The translations under genes and the position numbers were made by a program. The notes under the pieces were generated by a model. That model searched no databases. It saw only the letters and a program-made list of their open reading frames with translations, and had not been told where the DNA came from. Positions 32,002-41,984 of a DNA stretch of 63,054 bases are shown piece after piece. This stretch comes from Pseudomonadota bacterium (GTDB taxonomy: Bacteria; Pseudomonadota; Alphaproteobacteria; Rhodobacterales; Rhodobacteraceae), in the NCBI GenBank assembly GCA_963205075.1, contig CAUJIU010000028.1, positions 1-63,054 of the forward strand, written 5' to 3'. Numbering within the stretch: position 1 is the first letter of the stretch; the number at the start of each line of letters is the position of its first letter.

Positions 32002-32910
32002 TCAGAAATTCAAATTCAGCTTCAGGCTGCCGATGAGCTGCCCCTCCGGCTGGCCGACAAATTCTTCCGAAAGCCAGGTCAGCCCGTAGAAGAACGACAT
32101 GCCCGGCGCGATCTGCCAATGCACCCCGCCCCGGGCGCGCAGGCGCTGGTCGGTGGCGGCGTAGCCGTCGTCTTCGGGCAGATAGACGCTGCCGCCGACC
32201 GCCGCCCAGTCCAGACCGGCGACAAAGGAAACCCCGTTGCCAGGCCCTTCGGTGCCACGGTAGATCTGGCCGGTGACCGGATCGTGCAGCAACAGGTCGT
32301 CATGCCCGACCTTGCCAAAGATCAGGTCGCCGCCGATGCGGGCAATCTCTTCCACGCCGGTCTGCACCTCGACGAAGGGCCGCACCGTCAGCTCCGGTCC
32401 GACCCTGACGGGCAGGGCCGCCTCGGCGGTCACGCCCAGATGCAGCTGGTCGGGCAGTTGACCATCGAGATACTGGGGCGCGGGATAGCTGAAAAGGTCG
32501 TGAAACCACTCCTGAAAGGCCGAAATGCCGGTTGAAGGTCCGATGGCAACCGCGTCCGCCCCAAGGCTCAGTTCAACTGCGTCGACATCGAAATGGGTAT
32601 GGATCCCGGCCGAGAAGATGCCGGCATAGGGCCGGTCACCGGGCGCCCCCGAACCGCGCAGCGGCGCGATGATTTCGGAGCGGAACCGGTATTCGAGGAT
32701 ATCGCCGAAAGGCACGGGCGTGCCGTCATAGGGGCTGCGCCCCCGGACCCAGCTGAACGTGTAGGATCCGGTCCGCCAGCGGTCCTTGTTGTCGCCGAAA
32801 TAGTCGTTGTTGAAGCTGCGGCCCCAGCCGATCGTCTCGCGCGGGTCGGCTGCGCTGATGCCGGGCAGGGCGGCGAGGGCCGTTGCGGCAAGGAGGGCTC
32901 TTCCAATCAT
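32002..32910 (-). CDS. LpxR-like outer membrane lipid A deacylase family protein
   Basis: 302 aa from the ATG at 32910, giving a signal peptide MIGRALLAATALAALPGISA. The early segment GRSFNNDYFGDNKDRWRTGS and later GDRPYAGIFSAGI fit the LpxR/DUF2219 family, whose outer membrane beta-barrel removes the 3'-acyloxyacyl chain of lipid A. It ends in Phe, as outer membrane barrel proteins do. Divergent from tamA, so in an envelope gene block. Activity on lipid A in this organism is unproven. Confidence 0.82.
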   Translation of the reverse strand: MIGRALLAATALAALPGISAADPRETIGWGRSFNNDYFGDNKDRWRTGSYTFSWVRGRSPYDGTPVPFGDILEYRFRSEIIAPLRGSGAPGDRPYAGIFSAGIHTHFDVDAVELSLGADAVAIGPSTGISAFQEWFHDLFSYPAPQYLDGQLPDQLHLGVTAEAALPVRVGPELTVRPFVEVQTGVEEIARIGGDLIFGKVGHDDLLLHDPVTGQIYRGTEGPGNGVSFVAGLDWAAVGGSVYLPEDDGYAATDQRLRARGGVHWQIAPGMSFFYGLTWLSEEFVGQPEGQLIGSLKLNLNF

Positions 32911-33137
32911 CACGTTCTCAACCCGATCTCTGCCCCCCGGCCGTCCCAATATGTCAGGAAATGCCCGGGTGGCTACCTCAATATTCAGCAATTGGATGCA
33001 GTTCGCGGCGGGCGAACGGCAATTTGCGGGCATTTTCGCGCCTGGCGCCACAGTTCACACGGGCTTCAATTGCCAGTGGTCCCAGAGATGCTATGACGGA
33101 CCTCAGGCAGAGCCGTTTGGGTGGCAAGGAGCAGCAT

Positions 33138-34940
33138 GTGAGGCGCGGAGCAATCCTGTTGGCATTGGCGGCGCTCGGGGCCCTTGGCACCAGCGCGCCG
33201 GCTCAGGACGTGCGTCTGGTCATCGACGGAGCCGCGACCGCAGGCCTGACCCCGGTCATCAGGACCGCCTCGCTGCTTTTTGCCCTTGAAGATCAGGGCA
33301 ATTCCAGCCCGCAGGACTTTGTCGCCGCCGCCAAGGCCGATTACCAGCGCCTGCTGACCGGGCTCTATGCCGAAGGTTACTATGGCGGCTCGGTCTCGAT
33401 CCTGCTTGACGGGCGCGAGGCCACCGACATCTCGCCGCTGGAAGCGCCCTCGGTCATCCGCGATATCGTCATCCGCATCGACCCCGGCCCGCGCTTCAGC
33501 TTCGGGCAGGCCGGGATCGGCCCGCTCGCACCCGGCACCACCCTGCCCGAAGGCTTTGCCACCGGGCAGGTCGCCCGCTCGGGCGTGGTGCGCGATGCCG
33601 CACTGGCCTCGGTGCTGGCCTGGCGCGAGGCCGGCCACGCCAAGGCGGCACCGGGCAGCCAGACCATCACCGCCCGCCATGCCGAGGCGGCGCTGGATGT
33701 CGCGGTCGGCATCGACCCCGGCCCGCTCCTGACCTTTGGCCCGCTCAGCGTCACCGGCAACCGCGATGTGCGCACCGACCGCATCCTCGCCATTGCCGGC
33801 CTGCCCGAGGGACAGGTCTATTCGCCCGACGAACTCGCCCGCGCCGCGGCCCGCCTGCGCCAGACCGGCGCCTTCGGCTCGGTCACCATGGTCGAGGCCG
33901 AGGCGGTCGGGCCGGGCGACACCCTGCCCATCACCGCACAGGTAACCGAGCAGCTGCCGCGCCGCATCGGCTACGGGATCGAGCTGTCATCGACCGATGG
34001 CCTGGCCCTGTCAGGCTACTGGATGCACCGCAACCTCTTGGGCGGGGCCGAGAATTTCCGTATCGACGCCTCCGCCTCCGGGCTGGGCGGCAATACCGGC
34101 GGCATCGACTATGGCCTTGATCTGCATTTCGGCCGCCCCGGCTTCGGGAACCCCCACAACACGCTGCTGGCCGATCTGACGCTGAGCAGCGACGAAGAGC
34201 CCGACTATGCGCTGCGGCAGGTGGATGGCAGCCTGCGCATCTCGCGCCAGTTTGGCGACGACTGGTCTGCCGAGGCCGGTCTGGGCTTTCTGGTGGCCCA
34301 GGAGGACAATGCCTTCGGCGCGCGCGACTATGCGCTGCTGACGCTGCCGGTCGCAGGCGCCATGGACCGGCGCGACAACCCGCTCGATCCGTCCTCGGGC
34401 TACTACCTGGACCTCGACCTGCTGCCCTTCGTCGGCCTGACCGGCATCGACAGTGGCGCGCGCCTGTTTGCCGACGGGCGGTATTATCTCAGCTTCGGGG
34501 CCGACCGGCGCATGACGCTGGCGGCGCGGGGGCAGCTTGGCTCGGTGATCGGGGCCGGCATTCTGCAGGCCCCGGCCGATTTCCTGTTCTACTCGGGTGG
34601 CGGCGGCACGGTGCGCGGGCAGCCCTACCACGCCCTGGGTGTGGATGTGACCCAGGGCCTGGTCACCGCGCGGCGCGGCGGCCTGTCCTTTGTCGGCGCG
34701 CAGCTCGAGGCGCGGTTCGATGTCACCCGGACCATCGGGTTGGTCGGCTTTTACGACATCGGCTATGTCGGCGCGGAGTCGCTGCCGGCGACCGCGGGCG
34801 ACTGGCACAGCGGCACCGGGTTCGGGCTGCGCTACAATACCGGCATCGGCCCGATCCGGCTGGACCTTGCCACGCCGGCCAGCGGGCCCGATGCCTTCGG
34901 CAGCCTGCAGGTCTATGTCGGCATCGGGCAGTCGTTCTGA
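33138..34940 (+). CDS. tamA: TamA, outer membrane assembly factor of the TAM complex
   Basis: 600 aa from the GTG at 33138, chosen because CAAGGAGCAGCAT precedes it and it gives a signal peptide ending SAPAQ. An ATG at 33093 is an alternative. POTRA-like domains occupy roughly the first 290 residues (VTGNRDVRTDRILAIAG), then an Omp85 barrel with YWMHRNLLGGAENFRI and GGTVRGQPYHA, ending in QSF. Works with TamB to insert or translocate envelope components. Stop overlaps the tamB start (TGATG). Confidence 0.92.
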   Translation: MRRGAILLALAALGALGTSAPAQDVRLVIDGAATAGLTPVIRTASLLFALEDQGNSSPQDFVAAAKADYQRLLTGLYAEGYYGGSVSILLDGREATDISPLEAPSVIRDIVIRIDPGPRFSFGQAGIGPLAPGTTLPEGFATGQVARSGVVRDAALASVLAWREAGHAKAAPGSQTITARHAEAALDVAVGIDPGPLLTFGPLSVTGNRDVRTDRILAIAGLPEGQVYSPDELARAAARLRQTGAFGSVTMVEAEAVGPGDTLPITAQVTEQLPRRIGYGIELSSTDGLALSGYWMHRNLLGGAENFRIDASASGLGGNTGGIDYGLDLHFGRPGFGNPHNTLLADLTLSSDEEPDYALRQVDGSLRISRQFGDDWSAEAGLGFLVAQEDNAFGARDYALLTLPVAGAMDRRDNPLDPSSGYYLDLDLLPFVGLTGIDSGARLFADGRYYLSFGADRRMTLAARGQLGSVIGAGILQAPADFLFYSGGGGTVRGQPYHALGVDVTQGLVTARRGGLSFVGAQLEARFDVTRTIGLVGFYDIGYVGAESLPATAGDWHSGTGFGLRYNTGIGPIRLDLATPASGPDAFGSLQVYVGIGQSF

Positions 34941-37900
34941 TGCGCAGGCCGATCGTCATCGCGGCGCTGGCCCTGCTGCCGCTGGTTGCCGACGCGCAGG
35001 AGGGCGATGACGACAAGGGCTACCTGACCACCCTGCTGCAGGACAGCCTGTCCGGCTCGGGCCGCATCGTCGACATTCAGGGCTTTGCCGGCGCACTCAG
35101 CTCGACCGCCACCATCGAGCGGCTGACCATCGCCGATGACGACGGCGTCTGGCTGGTGCTCGAGGGCGTGACGATGCAGTGGACGCGCTCGGCGCTGCTG
35201 CTGGGCCGGGTCGAGATCGGCGAACTGGCCGCCGATCACGTCGACCTGCTGCGCCCGCCGGTGGCGCCCGCCGGCCTGCCCGCGCCCGAGGCCACGCCGT
35301 TCAGCCTGCCCGAACTGCCGGTCGCGCTGTCGCTGGGCGCGCTGACCCTGACCGAGATCGACCTCGGCCCGGATTTCCTGGGCGAGGCGGTCACGCTGCA
35401 CGCCACCGGCTCTGCCGCGCTCGCCGATGGCGAGGGCACCGCCGACCTCAGGATCGACCGCAAGGATGGCGCGCGCGGCCAGCTCGATCTGGCTGCCAGC
35501 TACGACAATGCCAGCGGCATGCTGGACGTGGCGCTGGCCCTGTCGGAGGACCGCGCGGGCATCGCCGCCCGCCTGATCGGCCTGCCCGGCGAACCGGCCC
35601 TTGACCTTTCCGTCATCGGCAGCGGCCAGATCGCCGATTACTCCGCCCGGTTGCAACTCGCCACCGATGGCGCGCCCCGGCTGGCCGGCACCTTCGGGCT
35701 GGTCACGACACCGGCGGCGCCGGATCAGCCGGACGCCCTTCCCCAACATGCGGTGACGCTCGACCTTGCGGGCGACGTGAGCAGCCTGTTCCTGCCCGAC
35801 TATCAGGACTTCTTCGGCCCCGACATTCGCCTGCGCGCCGCGGCGACGCGCGGGGCCGATGGCGGCTATCGCCTGAGCAGGCTCGACCTGACGGCACGCG
35901 CCCTGCATCTGAGCGGTCAGGCCGAGATCGGCGCCGATGGCTGGCCCGCGCGGCTGGCCCTGACCGGCGAACTGCGCGCCCCCGATGGCGCGGCGGTGCT
36001 GCTGCCCCTGCCCGGCGAGGCGACGCGGATCGGCGCGGCCACCATCAGCCTCGGCTTTGATCAGGCCAGCGGCCCGGACTGGCAGCTTGACCTCAACGCC
36101 CAGCGGTTGACCCGCGCCGATGCCAGCCTCGATCTGCTCTCGCTGACCGGCAGCGGCCGCATCGAGCACGCCGAGGCGGGCGCACCGGCCGCCTTCACCG
36201 CCAGCTTCGATTATGGCGGCCAGGGCATTGCGCTGGGCGATGCCGGGCTGAGCGCCGCACTGGGCGACACCATTGCCGGCCATGCGGAGCTGTCGCGCAG
36301 CGGCGGCGGCCCGCTCGACATCTCGACGCTGACCCTGAGCGGCGCCGGGATCGATGCCGATGCCGTGGCCACGGTGAGCGGCTTTGACACCGGGCTGGCC
36401 ATCGACGGCACGGCGCTGGTCTCGGTCCTAAGCCTTGAACGCTTTGCCGCCATCTCGGGGCTGGATCTGGCGGGCGGCGGCTCGCTCGCCGTGTCGGGCC
36501 GCTACGCGCCGCTCGACGGCACCTTCGCCGGTCTGGTGACGGGGCAGACGCAGGACCTCGCGCTCGGGATCGCCCATGTCGATCCGCTGCTGGCGGGGGC
36601 CGGCGAGATTGCCATCTCGGCCACGCGCGACACCACCGGCACAAGGATCGACGGGCTGACCGTCGATACCGCCGCCCTGCACGCAACCGGGCGGGTTGAC
36701 CTGACCAGCGCGGCCATGTCGGGCGATCTGGATGCGCGGCTGACCGATCTGGGGCTGATCCTTCCGGGGCTGAGCGGCCCCGCGACCGCCAGGGGCAGCG
36801 CCAGCTATCAGCAATCCGGCGCGCTGGTGGCCAGCCTGACCCTTGACGGTCCGGGCCTTGCCGCCAGCGCCTCGGCGCGGCAGGACGACCCCGCCAATGG
36901 CGGCCCGGTCGCGGCGCGGATCGACGCCGATCTGGCCGATCTGGCGCCCTTCTCCGGCCTCGCGGGGCAAGATCTGGGCGGCGCGGCCAAAGTCAGCGTC
37001 GACGGGGTCTTCACCCCCGATCTGTCGGGGTTTGTCGCCGCAATCGAGGCGCAGACCACCGATCTGGCGCTCGGGCTGGCCGGGGTTGATCCGGTTCTGG
37101 CCGGCACCGCCAGCCTTGCGGCCAATATCGGGCGCCGGGCTGATCTGTCGGTCAGCCTCGATGCCACCTTTGCCTCCCCGACCACCGCGGCGACGCTCAA
37201 GGTCACGGCGCCGGAACTGGCCACAGACGCCTCGTTCGAGACCACGGCGACGCTGCGGGTCGATGACCTCTCGGTGCTGGCCGGCCTTGCGGGCCTGCCG
37301 CTGAGCGGGGCCATTGACGCCACCATGAGCGGCAGCCTCAGCCCCGCAGGCGCGGCCTCCACCGCCATCCTGTCGCTGCAAAGCCAGGACGTGGCCCTGG
37401 GGATTGCTGCGGCCGACACCATCCTGGCGGGCCGGGGGCGGCTCGATGTGGCCGCACGGCGCGACGCCGATGGCACCATATTGGTGCATGATTTCGGGCT
37501 TGAGACCGATGCGCTGACCGTCACCGGCCAGATCGCCGGGGCCGGCACCTCCGGCACCGCCGATTTCACGGCCCGGCTGGCCAATATCGGCCTGCTGGTG
37601 CCGGAATTCAGCGGCGCCCTGACCGCCACCGGCAGCGCCGCGCGGTCCGATGCCGGCGTCTGGAGCCTGAACGCCGGTGCGGACGGCCCCGCCGGCACCG
37701 CGATCCGCATCGCGGGCAGCCTGGGCGCCGACAGGCAGGCCGCCGTCGATGTGAGCGGGCAGGTGCCGCTGGCCTTCGCCAATCCGCTGATTGCGCCGCG
37801 CCGCCTCAGCGGCTTGGCCGATCTGGCCCTCGGGCTTGACGGGCCGCTGGCGCTGACCTCGCTCAATGGCCGTGTGTCCACCAGCGGCGCCGAGCTTTCC

Positions 37901-39031
37901 GCCCCGCTGCTGGGGCAGTCGGTCACCGGCATCAACGCCAGCGTCGCGCTAGCCGGTGGCCGGGCGGTGATCGACCTGACGGGCAATGTCGCACCGACCG
38001 GGCGGGTGGCCCTGTCCGGCCCCGTTACCCTCAGCGCGCCCTATGTCGCCGATCTGCGCGGCACTCTGGACAATCTGGTGCTGCGCGACCCGCAGCTTTA
38101 CCAAACCTCGCTGAATGGCTCGGTTGCGCTGTCCGGACCGCTGGCGGGCGGCGCGGTCATCAGCGGCACCATCGATCTGGGCGAGACCAATGTGCAGGTG
38201 CCCTCCTCGGCCATCGGCGCCCTGGGCGAGTTGCCGGACGTGACCCATGTCGCGCCGCCGCCAGCGGTGCGGCGCACCCTCGACCGCGCCGGCCTGACCA
38301 CGACCGAGACCGCGGCCACCGGCCCGCGCCGCCCCTTCCCGCTCGATATCCGCATCAACGCGCCGTCGCGGATCTTCATCCGCGGCCGCGGGCTGGATGC
38401 CGAGCTCGGCGGCTCGCTGGTGATCTCGGGCACGTCTGCCAATGTCATCCCGATCGGGCGTTTCTCGCTGATCCGCGGCCGGCTCGACATCCTGCAGCAG
38501 CGCTTTGAACTGACCGAGGGGCTGGCGACGCTTGAGGGCGGCTTCGTGCCGCAGCTGCGGCTGATCGCCGCCACCACCTCGCGCAGCGGCACCAATGTCA
38601 TCATCGCCCTCGAAGGCGAGGCGACCGAGCCGGTGGTGACCTTCTCCTCCAACCCCGAACTGCCGCAGGACGAGATCCTGGCGCAGCTGATCTTTGGCCG
38701 CGACCTGGGCTCGATCAGCCCCTTGCAGGCGGTGCAGCTTGCCAGCGCGGTCGGCACGCTGGCCGGGCGGGGCGGCGGCGGGCTGGTGGACAGCTTCCGC
38801 TCGGGCATCGGGCTCGATGACCTGGACCTGACCACCGATGCCGCCGGCAATGCCGGATTGCGCGCGGGCAAGTATCTGGGGGAAAATCTCTATACGGATG
38901 TCGAGCTGGGCAGCGATGGCACCAGCCAGATCAACCTCAACCTCGACCTGACCGGCAACCTGACCGCCAAGGGCTCGGCGGGCACCAATGGCGATACCAG
39001 TATCGGGTTGTTCTTCGAGCGCGACTACTGA
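34940..39031 (+). CDS. tamB: TamB, inner-membrane-anchored translocation and assembly protein
   Basis: 1363 aa. Signal/anchor MRRPIVIAALALLPLVADA, then very long beta-helical repetitive sequence with recurring Leu/Asp/Gly-rich strands that form a hydrophobic groove. The C-terminal DUF490 domain includes RINAPSRIFIRGRGLDAELGG and PQDEILAQLIFGRDLGS. It spans the periplasm to TamA and may carry lipids or assist barrel insertion. Coupled to tamA by a one-base overlap. Confidence 0.93.
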   Translation: MRRPIVIAALALLPLVADAQEGDDDKGYLTTLLQDSLSGSGRIVDIQGFAGALSSTATIERLTIADDDGVWLVLEGVTMQWTRSALLLGRVEIGELAADHVDLLRPPVAPAGLPAPEATPFSLPELPVALSLGALTLTEIDLGPDFLGEAVTLHATGSAALADGEGTADLRIDRKDGARGQLDLAASYDNASGMLDVALALSEDRAGIAARLIGLPGEPALDLSVIGSGQIADYSARLQLATDGAPRLAGTFGLVTTPAAPDQPDALPQHAVTLDLAGDVSSLFLPDYQDFFGPDIRLRAAATRGADGGYRLSRLDLTARALHLSGQAEIGADGWPARLALTGELRAPDGAAVLLPLPGEATRIGAATISLGFDQASGPDWQLDLNAQRLTRADASLDLLSLTGSGRIEHAEAGAPAAFTASFDYGGQGIALGDAGLSAALGDTIAGHAELSRSGGGPLDISTLTLSGAGIDADAVATVSGFDTGLAIDGTALVSVLSLERFAAISGLDLAGGGSLAVSGRYAPLDGTFAGLVTGQTQDLALGIAHVDPLLAGAGEIAISATRDTTGTRIDGLTVDTAALHATGRVDLTSAAMSGDLDARLTDLGLILPGLSGPATARGSASYQQSGALVASLTLDGPGLAASASARQDDPANGGPVAARIDADLADLAPFSGLAGQDLGGAAKVSVDGVFTPDLSGFVAAIEAQTTDLALGLAGVDPVLAGTASLAANIGRRADLSVSLDATFASPTTAATLKVTAPELATDASFETTATLRVDDLSVLAGLAGLPLSGAIDATMSGSLSPAGAASTAILSLQSQDVALGIAAADTILAGRGRLDVAARRDADGTILVHDFGLETDALTVTGQIAGAGTSGTADFTARLANIGLLVPEFSGALTATGSAARSDAGVWSLNAGADGPAGTAIRIAGSLGADRQAAVDVSGQVPLAFANPLIAPRRLSGLADLALGLDGPLALTSLNGRVSTSGAELSAPLLGQSVTGINASVALAGGRAVIDLTGNVAPTGRVALSGPVTLSAPYVADLRGTLDNLVLRDPQLYQTSLNGSVALSGPLAGGAVISGTIDLGETNVQVPSSAIGALGELPDVTHVAPPPAVRRTLDRAGLTTTETAATGPRRPFPLDIRINAPSRIFIRGRGLDAELGGSLVISGTSANVIPIGRFSLIRGRLDILQQRFELTEGLATLEGGFVPQLRLIAATTSRSGTNVIIALEGEATEPVVTFSSNPELPQDEILAQLIFGRDLGSISPLQAVQLASAVGTLAGRGGGGLVDSFRSGIGLDDLDLTTDAAGNAGLRAGKYLGENLYTDVELGSDGTSQINLNLDLTGNLTAKGSAGTNGDTSIGLFFERDY

Positions 39032-39057
39032 CCCGGCCGCCGGTCCGGGCAGCCGGG
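39032..39057. terminator. Possible hairpin between tamB and the opp operon ends
   Basis: Inverted CCCGGC (39032-39037) and GCCGGG (39052-39057) fill most of the 33-base convergent gap, with no T-run. Weak as an intrinsic terminator. Confidence 0.3.
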
Positions 39058-39064
39058 CCGGTTG

Positions 39065-40075
39065 TCAGCCAGCGGCCGCCAGGACATCGACTGCCGCATG
39101 ATAGGGACAGGCAACCCAGTGGTTGTTGCCAAGGCTCTTCATCTCGGGCCGGTCGCCCGCGCAGGACGCCACCGCCTTGGGGCAGCGGGTGCGGAACACG
39201 CAGCCCGATGGCGGGCGCAGCGGCGACGGCAGCTCGCCCTCGAGGATCGGGCGCTTGCGGGCCTTTTCCAGCACCGGGTCCGGGATCGGCACCGAGGAAA
39301 TCAGCGCCTGGGTATAGGGATGTTCGGGGCGCGTGGTCAGGGTGCGGCTGTCTGCCGCCTCCATCACCCGGCCCAGATACATCACCACGATGCGGTCCGA
39401 GATATGCTTCACCACGCTGAGGTCATGAGCGATGAAGATCATCGACAGGCCCATGTCGCGCTGCAATTCCTTGAGCAGGTTGACCACCTGCGCCTGCACC
39501 GACACATCGAGCGCCGAGACCGGCTCGTCGCAGATCACCAGCTTGGGCCTGAGGATCAGCGCCCGGGCGATGCCGATGCGCTGGCACTGGCCGCCCGAAA
39601 ACTCGTGCGGATAGCGGTTCATCAGGTTGGACAGCAGCCCCACCCGCTCCATCATCTCGGCGACGCGCTTGCGCACCTCGGGCTTGGGGGTCTTGGGGTG
39701 GTGGGTGATCAGCGGCTCGGCGATGATTTCGCCCACGGTCATGCGCGGGTTGAGCGCGGCAAGCGGATCCTGGAAGATCATCTGCACGTCGCGGCGATGC
39801 TTGCGCCGCTCGTGGGTATCGAGCGCGGCAAGGTCGTTGCCTTCCCACAGGATCTGACCGCCCGAGGACGGGATGGTGCCGACGATGGCGCGCGCCAGCG
39901 TCGATTTGCCTGACCCGCTTTCGCCCACCACGCCAAGGCATTCGCCCGCCGCCAGTTCAAACGAGACCCCGCCCACCGCATGCAGCTTGAGCGGCGGCGT
40001 CCATGGCCAGGCGCCCGTGGGGCGGACATCGAAATCGACCTTGAGGTCATTTACCCAAAGGATGGATTCGGCCAT
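39065..40075 (-). CDS. Oligopeptide/dipeptide ABC transporter ATP-binding protein (OppF-like)
   Basis: 336 aa from the ATG at 40075; its ATG overlaps the stop of the OppD-like gene (TGATG). Walker [15 protein letters not shown], signature FSGGQCQRIGIARAL, Walker B LVICDEPVSALDV, and the C-terminal oligopeptide-transporter region CVFRTRCPKA. Last gene of an A-B-C-D-F operon importing peptides, driving transport together with OppD. Confidence 0.93.
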   Translation of the reverse strand: MAESILWVNDLKVDFDVRPTGAWPWTPPLKLHAVGGVSFELAAGECLGVVGESGSGKSTLARAIVGTIPSSGGQILWEGNDLAALDTHERRKHRRDVQMIFQDPLAALNPRMTVGEIIAEPLITHHPKTPKPEVRKRVAEMMERVGLLSNLMNRYPHEFSGGQCQRIGIARALILRPKLVICDEPVSALDVSVQAQVVNLLKELQRDMGLSMIFIAHDLSVVKHISDRIVVMYLGRVMEAADSRTLTTRPEHPYTQALISSVPIPDPVLEKARKRPILEGELPSPLRPPSGCVFRTRCPKAVASCAGDRPEMKSLGNNHWVACPYHAAVDVLAAAG

Positions 40076-41043
40076 CACGCGACCTCCTTGATAGTGACGT
40101 GGCAGGCGCGCCGGCGGTCGCCGTCAAAGGCCTCGAGCGCCGGCTTGACGGTGGCGCAGTTGTCGCGCACCAGCGCGCAGCGCGGCGAGAACGGGCAGCC
40201 CTTGGGCAGGCGCGACATGTCCGGCGGCTCGCCCGAAATGGTCTCGAGCGTGGTCTGGTCGCGGTCAAGGCGCGGCACGGCCTGCAACAGGCCCTTGGTA
40301 TAGGGATGCGAGGGCTTGCCGAACACGGCCTCGGTCGGGCCCTCTTCCATGATCTGCCCGCCATACATCACCAGCGTGCGGTCGCAGAAGCCCGCGACGA
40401 TGCCGAGGTCATGGGTGATGAGGATCACGGCGGTTCCGAAATCGCGCCGGATGTCGCCCAGCAGGTCCATGATCTGCGCCTGCACGGTGACGTCGAGCGC
40501 GGTGGTCGGCTCGTCGGCGATCAGGAGGCGCGGCCGGCACAGGAGCGACATGGCGATCATGATCCGCTGGCGCATGCCGCCCGAAAACTCGTGCGGATAC
40601 ATGGTCACCCGCGAAGCGGCGTCCGGAATGCGCACCGCGTCAAGCATCCTGACCGCTTCCTTGACGGCATCGGACTTGGACATGCCCTTGTGCAGCATCA
40701 GCACCTCGGCCATCTGGTCGGAGATGCGCATGTAGGGGTTCAGCGAGGTCATCGGATCCTGGAAGATCATCGAGATCTCCTGGCTGCGGATCTTGTTCAG
40801 ATCCGAGGTCCGCATCGACAAGAGGTCCTTGCCGTCATACAGGACCCTGCCGGTCGCGGCGCCGTTCTGGGCCAGCAGGCCCATGGCGGCAAAGGCGGTC
40901 TGGCTCTTGCCCGAGCCGCTCTCGCCGACAATGGCCAGCGTCTCGCCGACATCGATGCCGAGGCTGATACCGTTGACGGCATTGACCGGGCCGTCATTGG
41001 TGCGAAAGGTGACTTTGAGGTCTTCGATTTCCAGCAGGCGCAT
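40075..41043 (-). CDS. Oligopeptide/dipeptide ABC transporter ATP-binding protein (OppD-like)
   Basis: 322 aa. Walker A GESGSGKSQTAFAAMG, signature FSGGMRQRIMIAMSL, Walker B LLIADEPTTALDV, and C-terminal CPFSPRCALVRDNC typical of OppD/DppD, whose Cys-rich tail is sometimes linked to Fe-S binding. Pairs with the OppF-like subunit downstream. Confidence 0.93.
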   Translation of the reverse strand: MRLLEIEDLKVTFRTNDGPVNAVNGISLGIDVGETLAIVGESGSGKSQTAFAAMGLLAQNGAATGRVLYDGKDLLSMRTSDLNKIRSQEISMIFQDPMTSLNPYMRISDQMAEVLMLHKGMSKSDAVKEAVRMLDAVRIPDAASRVTMYPHEFSGGMRQRIMIAMSLLCRPRLLIADEPTTALDVTVQAQIMDLLGDIRRDFGTAVILITHDLGIVAGFCDRTLVMYGGQIMEEGPTEAVFGKPSHPYTKGLLQAVPRLDRDQTTLETISGEPPDMSRLPKGCPFSPRCALVRDNCATVKPALEAFDGDRRRACHVTIKEVA

Positions 41044-41046
41044 CGG

Positions 41047-41973
41047 TCAGCGGTCCTTGGGGTCAAGCGCGTCACGCAGGCCGTCACCGACGAAGGTGAA
41101 GGCAAACAGCGTGACGAGGAAGAAGGTAAGCGGGAAGGCCAGCTGCCAGATCACGCCGAACTGCATCTGCCCGGCGCCGCTGCGGATAAGCGCGCCCAGC
41201 GAGGTCATCGGTTCCTGAACGCCAAGGCCAAGGAAGCTGATGAAGCTCTCGGTCATGATCAGGCCGGGGATCAGCAGCGTTGCATAGACCACGACGATAC
41301 CCAGGAGGTTGGGCACGATATGGCGCAGGATGATCATGGTCGGGCTGACGCCGACGGCGATGGCCGCCTCGACGAATTCCTTGTTCTTGATCGTCAGGGT
41401 CTGGCCGCGGGTGATCCGCGCCATGTCGAGCCAGGAAATCAGGCCGATGCCGATGAACAGCATCACGATCGACCGCCCGAAGATCACCAGCATCAGGATC
41501 AGCACGAACATGAACGGGATCGACATCAGCACATCGACCGTCCGCATCATGATATTGTCCACCCGGCCGCCGAAATAGCCGGCGATGGCGCCGTAAAGCG
41601 TGCCGACCACGACCGCGACCAGCGAGCCGACCATGCCGACCAGGATCGAGATCCGCGTGCCCTGCACGGTGCGCGCATAGAGGTCGCGCCCCAGTTCGTC
41701 GGCGCCGAAATAATGCCCGTTGGCGAAGGACGGCGCCCCCGCCTGCGAGATCTTGCCCATGATCGACCAGTCGATCTCTTCGTTCGACCAGACGGCGAAA
41801 TACTGCCCGAACAGCGAAAACACGGTGATGGCCAGCAGCACCACCGCACCCAGTACGGCCGCCTTGTTGCGCACGAAGCGCGCCGCGGCGTCGGACCAGA
41901 GCGAGCGGCCCTTGACCTCTGCGGCGGTGATCACGCCGGCAAGGTCTTCGGCAGTGGTCTTGTTGGAAAACAT
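41047..41973 (-). CDS. Oligopeptide/dipeptide ABC transporter permease (OppC-like)
   Basis: 308 aa from the ATG at 41973, with GAGAGGG upstream. N-terminal OppC_N helix (VLGAVVLLAITVFSLFGQYF), then a BPD_transp_1 domain with five further helices and the EAA loop EAAIAVGVSPTMIILRHIVP. LGADELGRDLYAR-like segment (FGADELGRDLYARTVQG) is typical of OppC. Forms the channel with the OppB-like gene. Confidence 0.92.
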   Translation of the reverse strand: MFSNKTTAEDLAGVITAAEVKGRSLWSDAAARFVRNKAAVLGAVVLLAITVFSLFGQYFAVWSNEEIDWSIMGKISQAGAPSFANGHYFGADELGRDLYARTVQGTRISILVGMVGSLVAVVVGTLYGAIAGYFGGRVDNIMMRTVDVLMSIPFMFVLILMLVIFGRSIVMLFIGIGLISWLDMARITRGQTLTIKNKEFVEAAIAVGVSPTMIILRHIVPNLLGIVVVYATLLIPGLIMTESFISFLGLGVQEPMTSLGALIRSGAGQMQFGVIWQLAFPLTFFLVTLFAFTFVGDGLRDALDPKDR

Positions 41974-41984
41974 GCCCGGCCCTC

